The translations under genes and the position numbers were made by a program. DNA of 64,000 bases from the NCBI GenBank assembly GCA_947846985.1, contig CANTUZ010000007.1, positions 27,284,355 through 27,348,354 on the forward strand, in the 5' to 3' direction. The notes under the pieces were generated by a model that had not been told where the DNA came from, did no database searches, and worked only from the letters and a program-made list of their open reading frames with translations. This DNA comes from Fratercula arctica (taxonomy: Eukaryota > Chordata > Aves > Charadriiformes > Alcidae). Position 1 is the stretch's first letter. The number at the start of each line of letters is the position of its first letter. This document shows, one piece after another, positions 1 through 8,768 of the stretch.

Positions 1-3000
1 AAGTGGAGAATAGTCTCACTTTACACTCTCTTCATGAAAAGAACTGAATTGTTACCTGCCTGAGGGTGCAATTCAAATTATTTTCGCCTTCATTTCTCTC
101 AGCAAAACAATACAAATATTGAGCAAGAAACCAGACCTGACAATTCAAGGAAACTCTTTACCCAAGTTACCACACACAAAAAATAAAGGGATTATCGCAA
201 ATAACATAATCCTTTAGTTGTTTCATTTTCTTTTTTAACATATGTCGTTTCATGTCAGCTTGGCCAAAACATGCTTTGGGAAAGAGAGGAATTCTGTCAG
301 GCCAAGAGATGCAGTTGAGGAAAGAAAAAACAACGTTTGGGACACGCAGACCCTAGAGCCAGGGACCTAAGAGGGATCCAAGTGGGTAAGAAAGCTTCAG
401 TCCCCAAAAAAAGACCTGAAACCGCTGAATCCATAAAAGCATCCAGTAATCAACAGAGCAATTTGTCTCCAAGGAAGTGGTTCATATAACTCCGGAGCCA
501 CTTCTTTTCCTAAACGCACTCTAGCAATAATACACAATAAGGAACAGAGGAAGAAAATTAACATTAATTTGACCCAAGACTACGCTGCAGAACAAAATTC
601 CCAAAGCGCAGGGGTAAAACCAATGCCTTGCAGGAAATCACAGTAAATGGCACAAATACATCTAATGCCAAGGCTCCAGCATATCGTGGGTGGCCACAGA
701 CCAGAGATGCCAGAAGCCTGAGCCACACAAATTGTTACGCAGCTGCTGCGGATACTGGTACTCACCCCTTTGCAGCCCCCTGCAATGCTCCATGGGGCTC
801 CTCATCCCCCAGGCTTCATCTGCCTGGGAGATTTTCCTTTGAAGATGAGATTTGGCATCTGCCAAGAAGCAACTATTATTAAGTTTTCCTCTAGAAGCAA
901 AAAAAAGATGACTATCTTTTACTACCTTTCAAAAATACATGAGTTCTTTGCCATGGACAACAGCCATATGAGAACCGACAGCATTACAAACCCCAAGATT
1001 TGGGGCTTGTCCTTAAAAATACAGCTTTAATGTGGGTTTTTGGCGTTAGCTGAAGAAATCATTACAGAGCATCAGCACGAGTGTGCTGGCATCTCGATCT
1101 CAAAAGCCACTTCATTTTTTAATCTCTGGTGTTTTACCAGCGGATGTCAGGGACCACCATCTTGGGATTTAGAGGGAAGGATGTTTTTTTTATAAACATA
1201 ACTTCTATGAAGAGCTGCTGTAGTTTGTGGAACCAAACCCGGTCACAGATAATGAGTCATAACAGGAGGTAGTTACTGTAAATATTCCAAGCATGGGCAC
1301 ATTAACAGCCACCCACTAATCGGAGGCAATGGCACAGGCAGACACAGAGAACTCCCACTGGTGGCACCGGGAATGTTGAATGGATGAGGACCTCAGCCAA
1401 GAGCTGAGCATCTCGTGTAACCTGCAGCAGGGATATCGGGGATGGGCTGCGTTGTGCCTCGGACTCTGACTGTCACTTTCCCATGGGCACCTATTCAAAA
1501 GGGATCCGCGATCTCCAATTTCAGACAGGAGGCACCCAGCTTGCTAACATGAAGAAAATAAAAGCATTGAGTTTAAATACTCATTAAATGTTTACGTTAC
1601 AAACACAAGTTCTGACGCATCAGTCAATAGTGCCAATTGGCCATAGTAAGACCCAACCTACTGCAGAGCAAACATCTGCCTGAACTGATACATCAAACCG
1701 TGGCTGCTGCTGAAGTTTGATGGGGCTTTTTTGTCTGGGATGCAGAAGAATTGGCATGCAATCTCCTGATAAAATGACCGAGAAACATCCTGCCTCCCAC
1801 TGGAGCTGGGCAAACCGCAGAAAAGGGTGGTGGCACCAGGCTCCCTTCCCCCGTCTCACACGGGGCTGTGCCTGCTGCTAATTTTGATTCCGTGGACTCG
1901 GACCAAGACGTGGTCAGCTTACATGTTGCCTCTGCGCTGTTCTTCTTCAGTCCCCCAAGTAAGTTACTTTCTCATGATTCAGTACTATAGAAATATAACT
2001 GTTGAGATCAGCTCCTTTATTTTTGTCAGCTTTTCTACAGACCTTTCAATCATAAACTGCATTATACTATATTCCCGTAAAGCCAGGAAAAGCAGTAATA
2101 GAAACCTCAAAATTCTGACTTCTATTTTTCCTGCCAAGTGCTTTCTTCAAGTGCTTTGTTTTCGGCTGTCACTAAATTCGAATAGTGCCTGCGCTTCCAA
2201 AGTCTTTACCCTTACTGTCACTATTTCAATACACTCTTCTCAGATTAGAAGCTAATCGGCTTCGAAAACACTCCTCCCTCCTATTTTGCTTTCTGGAGAA
2301 GAAAATATACCCTGCGTTTCCTCACTGCTTATGGGTGAGGTTATCAGGCTTCTGGGCAAAGCTGTCAAAGTTTCTCACAGCGAGAGCACGGAGGGACAGG
2401 AAAAAAAAACAAACCTGTCTCTGCCTCGATGGGGAAGGCAACTGTACATGATCCAACCGCGGAAAAAGAAAAACAAATGCAGGTGAATCCATTCCTCACA
2501 TTTAATTTTAGGTTCTTTACTCCATCCCTTGACTTTCCTCAGAGGAGCCGCACAAATGGCAAAGCGGCCTCTGGAAAGAGCCTGGCTGTAATGCCAGACA
2601 GCCACGAGCTCTCTACGGCCCCCATCCAAAGCCTGAGGATTTCAGCAGGGCTCGGCTCACTTGCCAACGCACAATATCCTCCTGCTGCCCCATGCCTCTC
2701 CTGCAAATAAAAAGTTAACAAAAATATTTCATAAAAAAAACAAAACAAAACATTGTGTTGATACGGCCCCAAGGCTCGCTGGGGATACTGGATATACTGT
2801 TCCTCAAAGCAGAAGCTTTTCGAGGGAGAACCGGGGAAAGTCACCCATCCCGCCACACATGCAGCAGGAAAAGAACCGACTGGTGGGAACCATTCATCTG
2901 TCGGTGGGAACATACCCCAGGGTGTTTCTTGAGCACATACAGAGCCTCCGCTGAGGAAGAGCTGCCAGACTCTCCATCGACCATCAGACTCCCACTGCAG

Positions 3001-5439
3001 GACGCTGAGCCGCCCTTACCCAGACCCTCCTACTCCTGCTAAGCCCAGCCAAAGTACAAAGCGAGAAGAGAGACGGGAACCTGCCCCATGCTTGAAGCCA
3101 CCAACGCAGCTGGGACAAGGCTGCTCCCCGCAAAACACTCTGGGGCAGCAGCAGCACCTTTGGGAAGCAGCTTGGAGGATCCCTGGGCTTACGGGATCCC
3201 ACAGCTCCCCGACACTCACACAGTTTAAAAAAAAAATAAAATTAAAAAATAAATAAATCAATGCCGTCATCTTATACATATACATTCCCAGTTGATGCAG
3301 CATTTTGCAGAAAGTAAAGGTGCACATCCCTGACTTCATTATGTTAATCCATAAGCTTTATTTAGATTGGGATAGGTAATTCTCAAACGTCCACAGCCCG
3401 TTTTAAAAGCAGCCAGATTTTGAGCAACACGGTCATCACTGGGTTTTCCAGGCAGGACTTACAGTGGGGCCAACAAACTCTGAAGCAAGAGGTTACTTTC
3501 CTCTTTGGCTTAAGAAAAGATGTGAAAAAAAAAACCTATTTCTTTAAAAATAGATTTTGGTCCTTCTGTTACACCTGCGCAGCTCCACTGACACCACCAC
3601 AGGCTTTATGAGAGAGGGTAATTGAACTGAAAATACCCCTTGCAAGATAGCAACGACTAGCACTGGGTCATGCTGTTTCCTACCAAAATCCACGGCCTTT
3701 CAAGGTTCTGTATAAATCAGGCTTTTCTACAGAGACTCAGCCCAAAATCTGGTTGTGGAAAGTGCCGTTTAACAACTTCTGTTCAGGCTGGATATGGCCC
3801 TCTCCAAGTTCTGTAGAGAACTACAAAGTCTTGTCCCACGCACCACCCTGTAACGTGTACAAAAGCTTCAGGAATAAGACATTATTCTCACTAACAAAGT
3901 ATTCCACATTTATTATGCAAATATAGCCTTGGGACACCTGCATTTACAGCAGGTATTAAAATTATATCATACATCTTACAGAATGTGGGGTACACGAACA
4001 TATCCTATAAGCCACTGTCATATGAAACCTGATTACATTATTTTTTGAAAGAGTGGTTAACGAACTCAAAACCGCACAGGCTCCTGTCAGGACCGAAGTA
4101 TTCCCAGTGCTACAGCATAGCTGCAGAAATATGCAGAATACGGTATCTCATCCTCTCCACACCAACTACTGTTTCGTTGTTTTTAAAAATAATAATAATA
4201 ATTAACCTGTTTTTACTATGGCTAGATGCAAATTAAACATCCCCATTGTGAGCAATATTGCTTGCAGTCGTCAAGAGAAAAATTCAAGTGATTCAGAGGA
4301 AAAACACATCTCCTATTTTAGTCTATGACACAAAAGGCTGAAGAAGCCATAGAGCCTATACATTAACTGGTAAATACGACCTCCTTAATGCTGTACCTGG
4401 ACCTTTTTAAAAGCCTGTTTCACAGGCTGTGACCATCACTCACTTTTCCTACAGCAGCACCAAAGCACCTCATACGTGAACCGGCTCCTCCTGCCGTATC
4501 TTAAACCGCCTCTTTACTTTATGATATCGGAGAAAGTTTTTATACCAGCTCCAGGAGAGCACCAGCATCTCCTGGAAGCAGAGCGTCACCGTCAGCTGGT
4601 TTTCTTTGGATTCTCGGAATATACACTTTCTGGTACACTGTCAGCACAGGAATAAGAGCCTTACATGTGTGTCTAAGTCATTACTGACTCATTAATACCA
4701 GATACAAATGCCTTTGCCCCAGTGTTTTAAAATACACATTATGTCCCAAAACCTATTCACCGGCAATTTCAAACATGAAGTTAAAATGTCATTAAAACTT
4801 GTAATAATAGCACAAAATGGAATACGTAAGTTTGATTTTTAAAACCAAGCTTTCAAGCGAGTATAGCACGAGTACGGCACATTTTTTTTTGTGTAGGCTT
4901 ACAATATGTAACATGGTTCTAAAGCATGCAAAATAATTCCTCAGAAAGGCAGGAATCTTTTATTCTGCATTGCTTGATAAATTATTTAAAGAGCATTTTA
5001 GTGAATAAGGCCACTATAAAAAAAAAATACTGAACATCAAAGAAAATAATGTAAAGACAAAAAAAAAAATTCATTTAGAAAATGTCAGCTTTCGCCATGC
5101 ATCTGAATGGTGACCTTTATTTTGTTGTTGCGAAAAATATTTTACAAACTTGATAAAACAATAAGGTTTTGAACATAAGATAGTTAGAAACAGAAAGGCA
5201 GAGTTCGGGGAAAAAAGAACATTTTAAACAACAAAAAAAAAAGGTATCAAAAATCTAGTGTTAAACACAAACTTTCAAAATCAAGAAACCAAAAAGTTTT
5301 GGGGGAAAAAAAAAAAGCAGAGAAAAGATGTATTGTTTTGATTTGGCCAGAAAAAAAGTAAATGCCAGAAAAGTGCCCATCACGTTTTATAAAACTAAGG
5401 AGCAGTTTTTTCCCCTCTTTCAGGGAGGCCAAGAGCACT
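1..5439 (-). other. Intron of FGF13 downstream of exon V (no exon seen)
   Basis: This is noncoding DNA of ordinary base composition, on the 3' side of the FGF13 V exon in the minus-strand sense. I looked on the minus strand for the next FGF13 exon (1Y, with its cysteine-containing stretch, or common exon 2 beginning PQLKG) and found neither, so the V intron continues past position 1. The stretch holds short A-runs (for example near 3230, 5020, 5060 and 5230), an AAT microsatellite near 4188-4202, and an AT-rich part from about 4690 to 5400. No CR1 copy was recognised. Intronic status is inferred from the donor at 6198; the absence of exons is from reading only. Confidence 0.7.
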
Positions 5440-5820
5440 CCCTTCACCCGGGTCCCCCACCCGCCTGCCGCACAGAAGTACTTTTGAGAAAATAACGTAG
5501 ATTTATCTACAAATGCCCAGAAAAACTACTCCCTGGAGGGACACACACCAGCGACTCAGCGGGATGCTCCGACCACCGCGCAGGGAGCGCCCTGCGCGGG
5601 GGGGGGCAGGATGCGGGGGCCGTCCGAGGGGGGTGTGGGAAGGGGGGAGAGGAGCACCTGTGCGGGCACCCCCGGAGAAGGACACCCTGCATGCACCCTA
5701 CCCGCCCCCCCCACAAGGCATGCACCCTCGGAGCGGACACCCCCGTCCCCTGCATGCCCCCCCAACTGCCCCGCCGGGGGCTGGGGGGGGGGAAGCCCAC
5801 CAGTGCCCAGCCCCAGCCTG

Positions 5821-5847
5821 GGGAAGGGGAGGGGAGGGGGGGGGGGT
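5821..5847 (+). repeat. G-quadruplex-type G-run cluster
   Basis: Successive G-tracts separated by one or two bases (GGGG, AA, GGGG, A, GGGG, A, then a longer G-run) satisfy the usual G-quadruplex pattern on the plus strand, which is the template strand for FGF13. It lies in the V intron, about 350 bases downstream of the donor. Confidence 0.6.
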
Positions 5848-5983
5848 CCGCATGCAACCCTCGGCACCGGCTCCGCGTCTCCATGGCGATTCCCACCCCC
5901 CAGCTCCGCCGCCTGCAGCTCCGAGCACCCGGCGGCGGGGCAGCCGGCTCCCCCCGGCCGAGTGGGGTGGGGGGGGCACTTAC

Positions 5984-6023
5984 TTTGGCCGGTGCCGCAT
6001 TGAGCCCCCCCCCGCCTTCCCAT
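5984..6023 (-). CDS. Candidate extra FGF13 first exon (13 codons), unproven
   Basis: On the minus strand an ATG at 6023 with a strong context (G at -3, G at +4) opens MGRRGGAQCGTGQ and ends with one extra base at a consensus donor, GTAAGT at 5983-5978. The junction is phase 1, the same as exon V, so it could join the same downstream exons in frame. It lies 215 bases inside the V intron, still within the CpG island. I know of no described FGF13 isoform with this N-terminus. The frame passes through a run of nine C (6005-6013), so one base of assembly error would break it. It may simply be chance. Confidence 0.2.
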
Positions 6024-6192
6024 GCCGGGGTGCAGCCGGGCACCGACTCCCCACCCGTGCCCGGGGGTCCCCCACGCTACGGAGGTTCAGCGGTTCGATG
6101 CCACCTGCCCGTCCCCCCCCCACTCCTCCCCGCAGCCCGGTAAGGTCGGGCCGGGGAACAAACATGCTGTTTATCGGAGCGGCTGCGCCTCG

Positions 6193-6198
6193 CCTTAC
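6193..6198 (-). other. Splice donor of FGF13 exon V
   Basis: On the minus strand the exon end CCAAGG is followed by GTAAGG, a good match to the vertebrate 5' splice site. It leaves the reading frame in phase 1, which is the phase shared by FHF first exons so that each can join the common exon 2 or exon 1Y. Confidence 0.9.
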
Positions 6199-6247
6199 CC
6201 TTGGAAGCATCTTTCTCTTCTTTGGGCTTGATCACCTTCCCGCTCAT
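6199..6247 (-). CDS. FGF13: FGF13 (FHF2) alternative first coding exon 'V'
   Basis: The minus strand reads ATG at 6247 to 6199: MSGKVIKPKEEKDASK, 16 codons plus one G, then the donor GTAAGG. I recognise this as the N-terminus of the FGF13 isoform built from exons V and Y (1V+1Y) or V alone; the single G supplies the first base of the following valine codon (phase 1), as expected. FGF13 is a non-secreted FGF homologous factor with a beta-trefoil core in later exons. It binds the C-terminal tails of voltage-gated sodium channels, and reports also link it to microtubules; VY forms are prominent in heart. The short lysine- and glutamate-rich segment has no signal peptide, consistent with an intracellular protein. 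The start is supported by an in-frame TAG at 6386-6388 upstream with no ATG between. The start context is weak (T at -3, A at +4). The identification rests on memory of the protein, but a 16-residue match plus exact splice phase makes chance unlikely. Confidence 0.92.
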
Positions 6248-6320
6248 AGACCCCAGCTTGGGTGGGAAAATCCCCGGGAGCGTTCGCGGATTCCGGCTGG
6301 ACCCAAAAGAAACCTCGAGC

Positions 6321-6349
6321 GGGGGGTGGGGGTGGGGGGAAGGAGAGGG
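6321..6349 (+). repeat. G-quadruplex-type G-run cluster just upstream of the V start codon
   Basis: Runs GGGGGG, GGGGG, GGGGGG and GGG with one- to five-base loops lie about 75-100 bases upstream of the V ATG on the plus (template) strand, followed at 6365-6378 by an uninterrupted G-run. DNA quadruplex or R-loop formation is plausible; no function is shown. Confidence 0.6.
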
Positions 6350-6699
6350 CAGCGTGTGTGCGGGGAGGGGGGGGGGGGAAATCCTCTACGCCGAAAAGGC
6401 AGGAATAACACCAAGAGAAGGGGAGGGAAAGAGGAAAAATAAAATATGAATCGAGGAGCCGGCGAGCTGCCCGCTCCCCGGCGCGGTGCGGGCGCGGTGC
6501 CTGCGGAGCGGGGCGGAGAGCGGGGGGCTCCGGCAGCCGCAGCACCGAGCCCCTGCGCCGCTCGCCGTGCCGGAGACAAAAGCGATTTTCCCTGTGGCTG
6601 CCTGGCCCCCGGTCCCCTCCTTTCCCCCGCCTCCCCGGCTCTGCCTTCCCCTCCCCAGGGCCAGGGAAGCGCAGCCGGTCCCTGGAAGTCCCACCGACC

Positions 6700-6715
6700 G
6701 GGGGGGGGGGGGGGG
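6700..6715 (+). repeat. Poly-G homopolymer, 16 bases
   Basis: An uninterrupted run of 16 G inside the FGF13 CpG island, upstream of the V start codon. Such runs are prone to sequencing length error and to polymorphism. Confidence 0.8.
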
Positions 6716-6746
6716 AGGGTAGCGTGAGTTCGGGGGAGGGGGGCCT

Positions 6747-6832
6747 TTGGTTGTTTGCTTGGGTGTGTTGTGGTTTGGTTTGTTTATTTATTTATTTCTC
6801 CCCTTTTCGCATCCTCCCCTAATAATAAAGGG
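6747..6832 (-). promoter_or_regulatory. AT-rich insert in the CpG island with a MEF2-type match
   Basis: An island of T/A-rich sequence interrupts the very GC-rich promoter. It contains TTTA repeats at 6783-6797 (AAATAAATAAA on the minus strand, TATA- or FOX-like) and CTAATAATAA at 6819-6828, which fits the MEF2 consensus YTAWWWWTAR on either strand. It lies about 570 bases upstream of the V start codon. A role as core promoter or muscle/heart response element is inference; a single motif match can arise by chance, though less easily in GC-rich surroundings. Confidence 0.35.
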
Positions 6833-7440
6833 ATGGAGCAGCAGAGCTGCAGCCGCCGATGGGAGGAGGAGGAGGACGCGAGTCCCCGGCACTGCAGAAG
6901 AGGCGGCAGGTTTACGCACGCCGGCAGCAAGGGGGGCTGGAGGGGGCAGCTCTAGCTCCAGCCCCCCCCCCCAGCTTACCGCATCCCCTTCCCCATCACC
7001 CAGCCCGGGCCCCCATGAAACGGTACGGGGCGTGGGAAGGGGGGACAAGGCGCATCCCCGCCTCCCTCCCTCCAGCCCCGGGACGGTGCCCCAGCGCCGG
7101 GCTGAGGAGTGGGGGGGGGGGGCATAGACTTGGCCTGCCCTCCCCTTCGGGAGCCCCCATCCCACAAGAGGAGGCTCCGGCCGGGGGGGCTGTGGCCCCC
7201 GGCGTCGCCCGGTCCCGAGCCCGGCAGCCTGTTGCTGCTGCCTCGGGAGTGCTAAGGGCCGGGGGACACTGGGGGGGGGGGACGACCCTGAAGGGAAAAG
7301 GAGGGAGGGAAGCATTGGGCTCTTTTTAACCGGGGGACACATGGAGCCTGCGCCGTGCGGCTCCCAGCCCTGCTGCTCCGCCCCGGGGTGTGAGACGGGG
7401 CTCTCCCCGCTCCCGGGCAGGAGGAAGGGACGCCATCCCC

Positions 7441-7447
7441 CCTCACC
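7441..7447 (-). other. Candidate splice donor in CpG island (noncoding first exon?)
   Basis: The minus strand reads GCACAG then GTGAGG, a close match to the donor consensus CAG/GTRAGT, about 1.2 kb upstream of the V start codon. If used, it would end an upstream, probably untranslated first exon. There is no independent evidence for transcription here. Confidence 0.2.
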
Positions 7448-7729
7448 TGTGCGACAAAAGAGCTTCCCTCCCCACCCCGCCCCATCCTCCTCGGCGGGGA
7501 CAAAACTTCCTACGACCGGGGCCACCGTCGGGGCAGGGAGCTGGGTTCGTGGCCACCCATCCCCTGCCCCCGTGGTGGGGGGACGCGGGGGAAACCCGAT
7601 GCAGCCGGCGCCCCTGGGAGCCTGGCCCTGCTCGACAGCGCCCAAAATAAAGTGTTGGGAAGGGCGAGGTGTGGGAGCCCCTCGGTGCGGCAGCTGGACT
7701 CCCCCAACTCCCCTCAAAGTGCCCTGTTT

Positions 7730-7744
7730 GGGGGGGGGGGGGGG
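7730..7744 (+). repeat. Poly-G homopolymer, 15 bases
   Basis: An uninterrupted run of 15 G in the upstream half of the CpG island, followed by CGGGG. The same caution about length applies to any reading frame through it. Confidence 0.8.
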
Positions 7745-8048
7745 CGGGGACACAATGGACTTGTCCAAGACCAGCAGGGAACAAGGCAGGGCTGGGCAAC
7801 CTTCGGGGGAAGGCAACGTGCTCAGGGCACGGCACTCCCCGTGGCCTCTGGCCACCCCTCCGCTTATCCTGCCCCCCCCACGGTAAGGCGAGCAGCTCGC
7901 CCGCAAGACTAGCCCCCGGGCCAACGCGGTGCCGGGCCGGGGGGGTGCTCCGGGCAAGGCAGCAGCCTATTTTTAGCAGAGTCGAATTCCTGCCCCCTCC
8001 CGCTCCCTTCGCTCCAGTCCAGAGCCGCCGACAGCTGAACGCAGATCG

Positions 8049-8055
8049 ACTTACC
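8049..8055 (-). other. Candidate splice donor at upstream edge of CpG island
   Basis: The minus strand reads GGCCATG then GTAAGTCG, a full GTAAGT donor. An ATG at 8083 would give a 9-codon frame (MEEPGSRWP) ending in phase 2, and the ATG at 8057 ends in phase 0. Neither suits the phase-1 junction of FGF13, so if this is an exon it is more likely untranslated for FGF13 or belongs to another transcript. Confidence 0.22.
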
Positions 8056-8608
8056 ATGGCCACCGGGAGCCCGGCTCCTCCATGTCCCGGCTCCAAGGAA
8101 AAAGTAGCCAGGCTGCCAGGGGACAGGACGTCGTCTGGGTTTAACGAGGTGATGAGCCACAGCTGGCCCACAGCACGGGGTAAAGCCCCCATTCCCACCA
8201 CGCTCAGGTGGCTGTAGATCAGGTGTGATTAGGAAAATCTGGGCTCTTTAGGCCAAAACTGAAGAGCCAGGATCAAAGCTGCCGCTTGGAAGACTTGCAC
8301 TTCTTAAATGACCTTCTCCTAAAAAATGCACAAAGCGCAAAACTGAACCTCCAGCCCTCAAGCAGAGCTCCTCCAGACCTCCATGCGTCTTGTCCACCCC
8401 ATGGGCAACCCCTGCTCTGTTTCTGGAACCAGGGAATTTTCCTGGCAGGGTCAGCTTTGCTTCATGGAGATTCAGTGAGCCCCCTGAGAACAGTGGACTT
8501 TGGGTGCTCTCAGTATATGGCTGTTTTACTTCCACCTTTTCTGTGATTATTTTCTTTTTCAACACTTAAGACCTACCAGGAGGATCAAAAAGCTGGGCTT
8601 TCTCTTAC

Positions 8609-8768
8609 AGAGTCACAGAATGTTTTGGGTTGGAAGGGACCTTAAAGACCATCCAGTACCACCCCCCTGCCCTGGGCAGGGACACCTCCCACCAGACCAG
8701 GCTGCTCCAAGCCCCATCCAGCCTGGCCTTGAACACCTCCAGGGATGGGGAAGCCACAACAACTCTTG
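8609..8768 (-). mobile_element. CR1 LINE 3' fragment (short)
   Basis: The plus strand reads the reverse complement of the CR1 3' end: the terminal repeat remnant (AGTCACAGAAT), then the segment with CCACCAGACCAGGCTGCTCC and the 'cctggccttgaacacctcc' block. The copy is 5'-truncated at about 160 bases and carries no ORF. It sits just outside the CpG island. Confidence 0.9.

Larger units (their letters stand above)
6248..6811 (-). other. Upstream leader region of FGF13 V transcript, free of ATG
   Basis: Going upstream from the V start codon on the minus strand, the first ATG met is at 6812-6810; there is none in the intervening 560 or so bases. The frame of the start codon is closed by TAG at 6386-6388. 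The 5' untranslated part of the V exon must lie here, but the transcription start site cannot be read from the sequence. The plus strand carries G-runs here, so a minus-sense RNA would be C-rich and would not itself form these G-quadruplexes. Confidence 0.6.
5440..8150 (-). promoter_or_regulatory. Large CpG island: promoter of FGF13 V transcripts
   Basis: Base composition changes sharply to very GC-rich, with dense CpG dinucleotides and many G and C homopolymers; the flanks return to ordinary composition. The island surrounds the FGF13 V exon, which fits a vertebrate CpG-island promoter for a developmentally regulated gene. Within it are the 5' leader, an AT-rich insert at 6747-6832, and several minus-strand splice-donor matches that could belong to further first exons. 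Plus-strand donors (near 6139 and 7885) also exist, so divergent noncoding transcription is possible. Boundaries are by eye and the start site is not determined. Confidence 0.85.

Noticed and set aside
3915..3922. POU octamer ATGCAAAT in the V intron (another at 4226-4233)
   Set aside because: About two exact octamers per strand-pair are expected by chance in 64 kb, so a few matches mean nothing alone.
5406..5423. Good plus-strand splice acceptor (T/C tract then TTTCAG) at the left edge of the CpG island
   Set aside because: It is on the strand opposite to FGF13, and no convincing donor or reading frame follows. T-rich tracts ending in CAG are common.
5513..6442. 309-codon plus-strand open frame through the CpG island, and similar long frames on both strands up to 8200
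   Set aside because: Very GC-rich DNA has few stop codons in any frame. The translations are low-complexity Pro/Gly/Arg/Ala, frames overlap on both strands, and they pass through homopolymers. The real exon on the minus strand lies inside this stretch.
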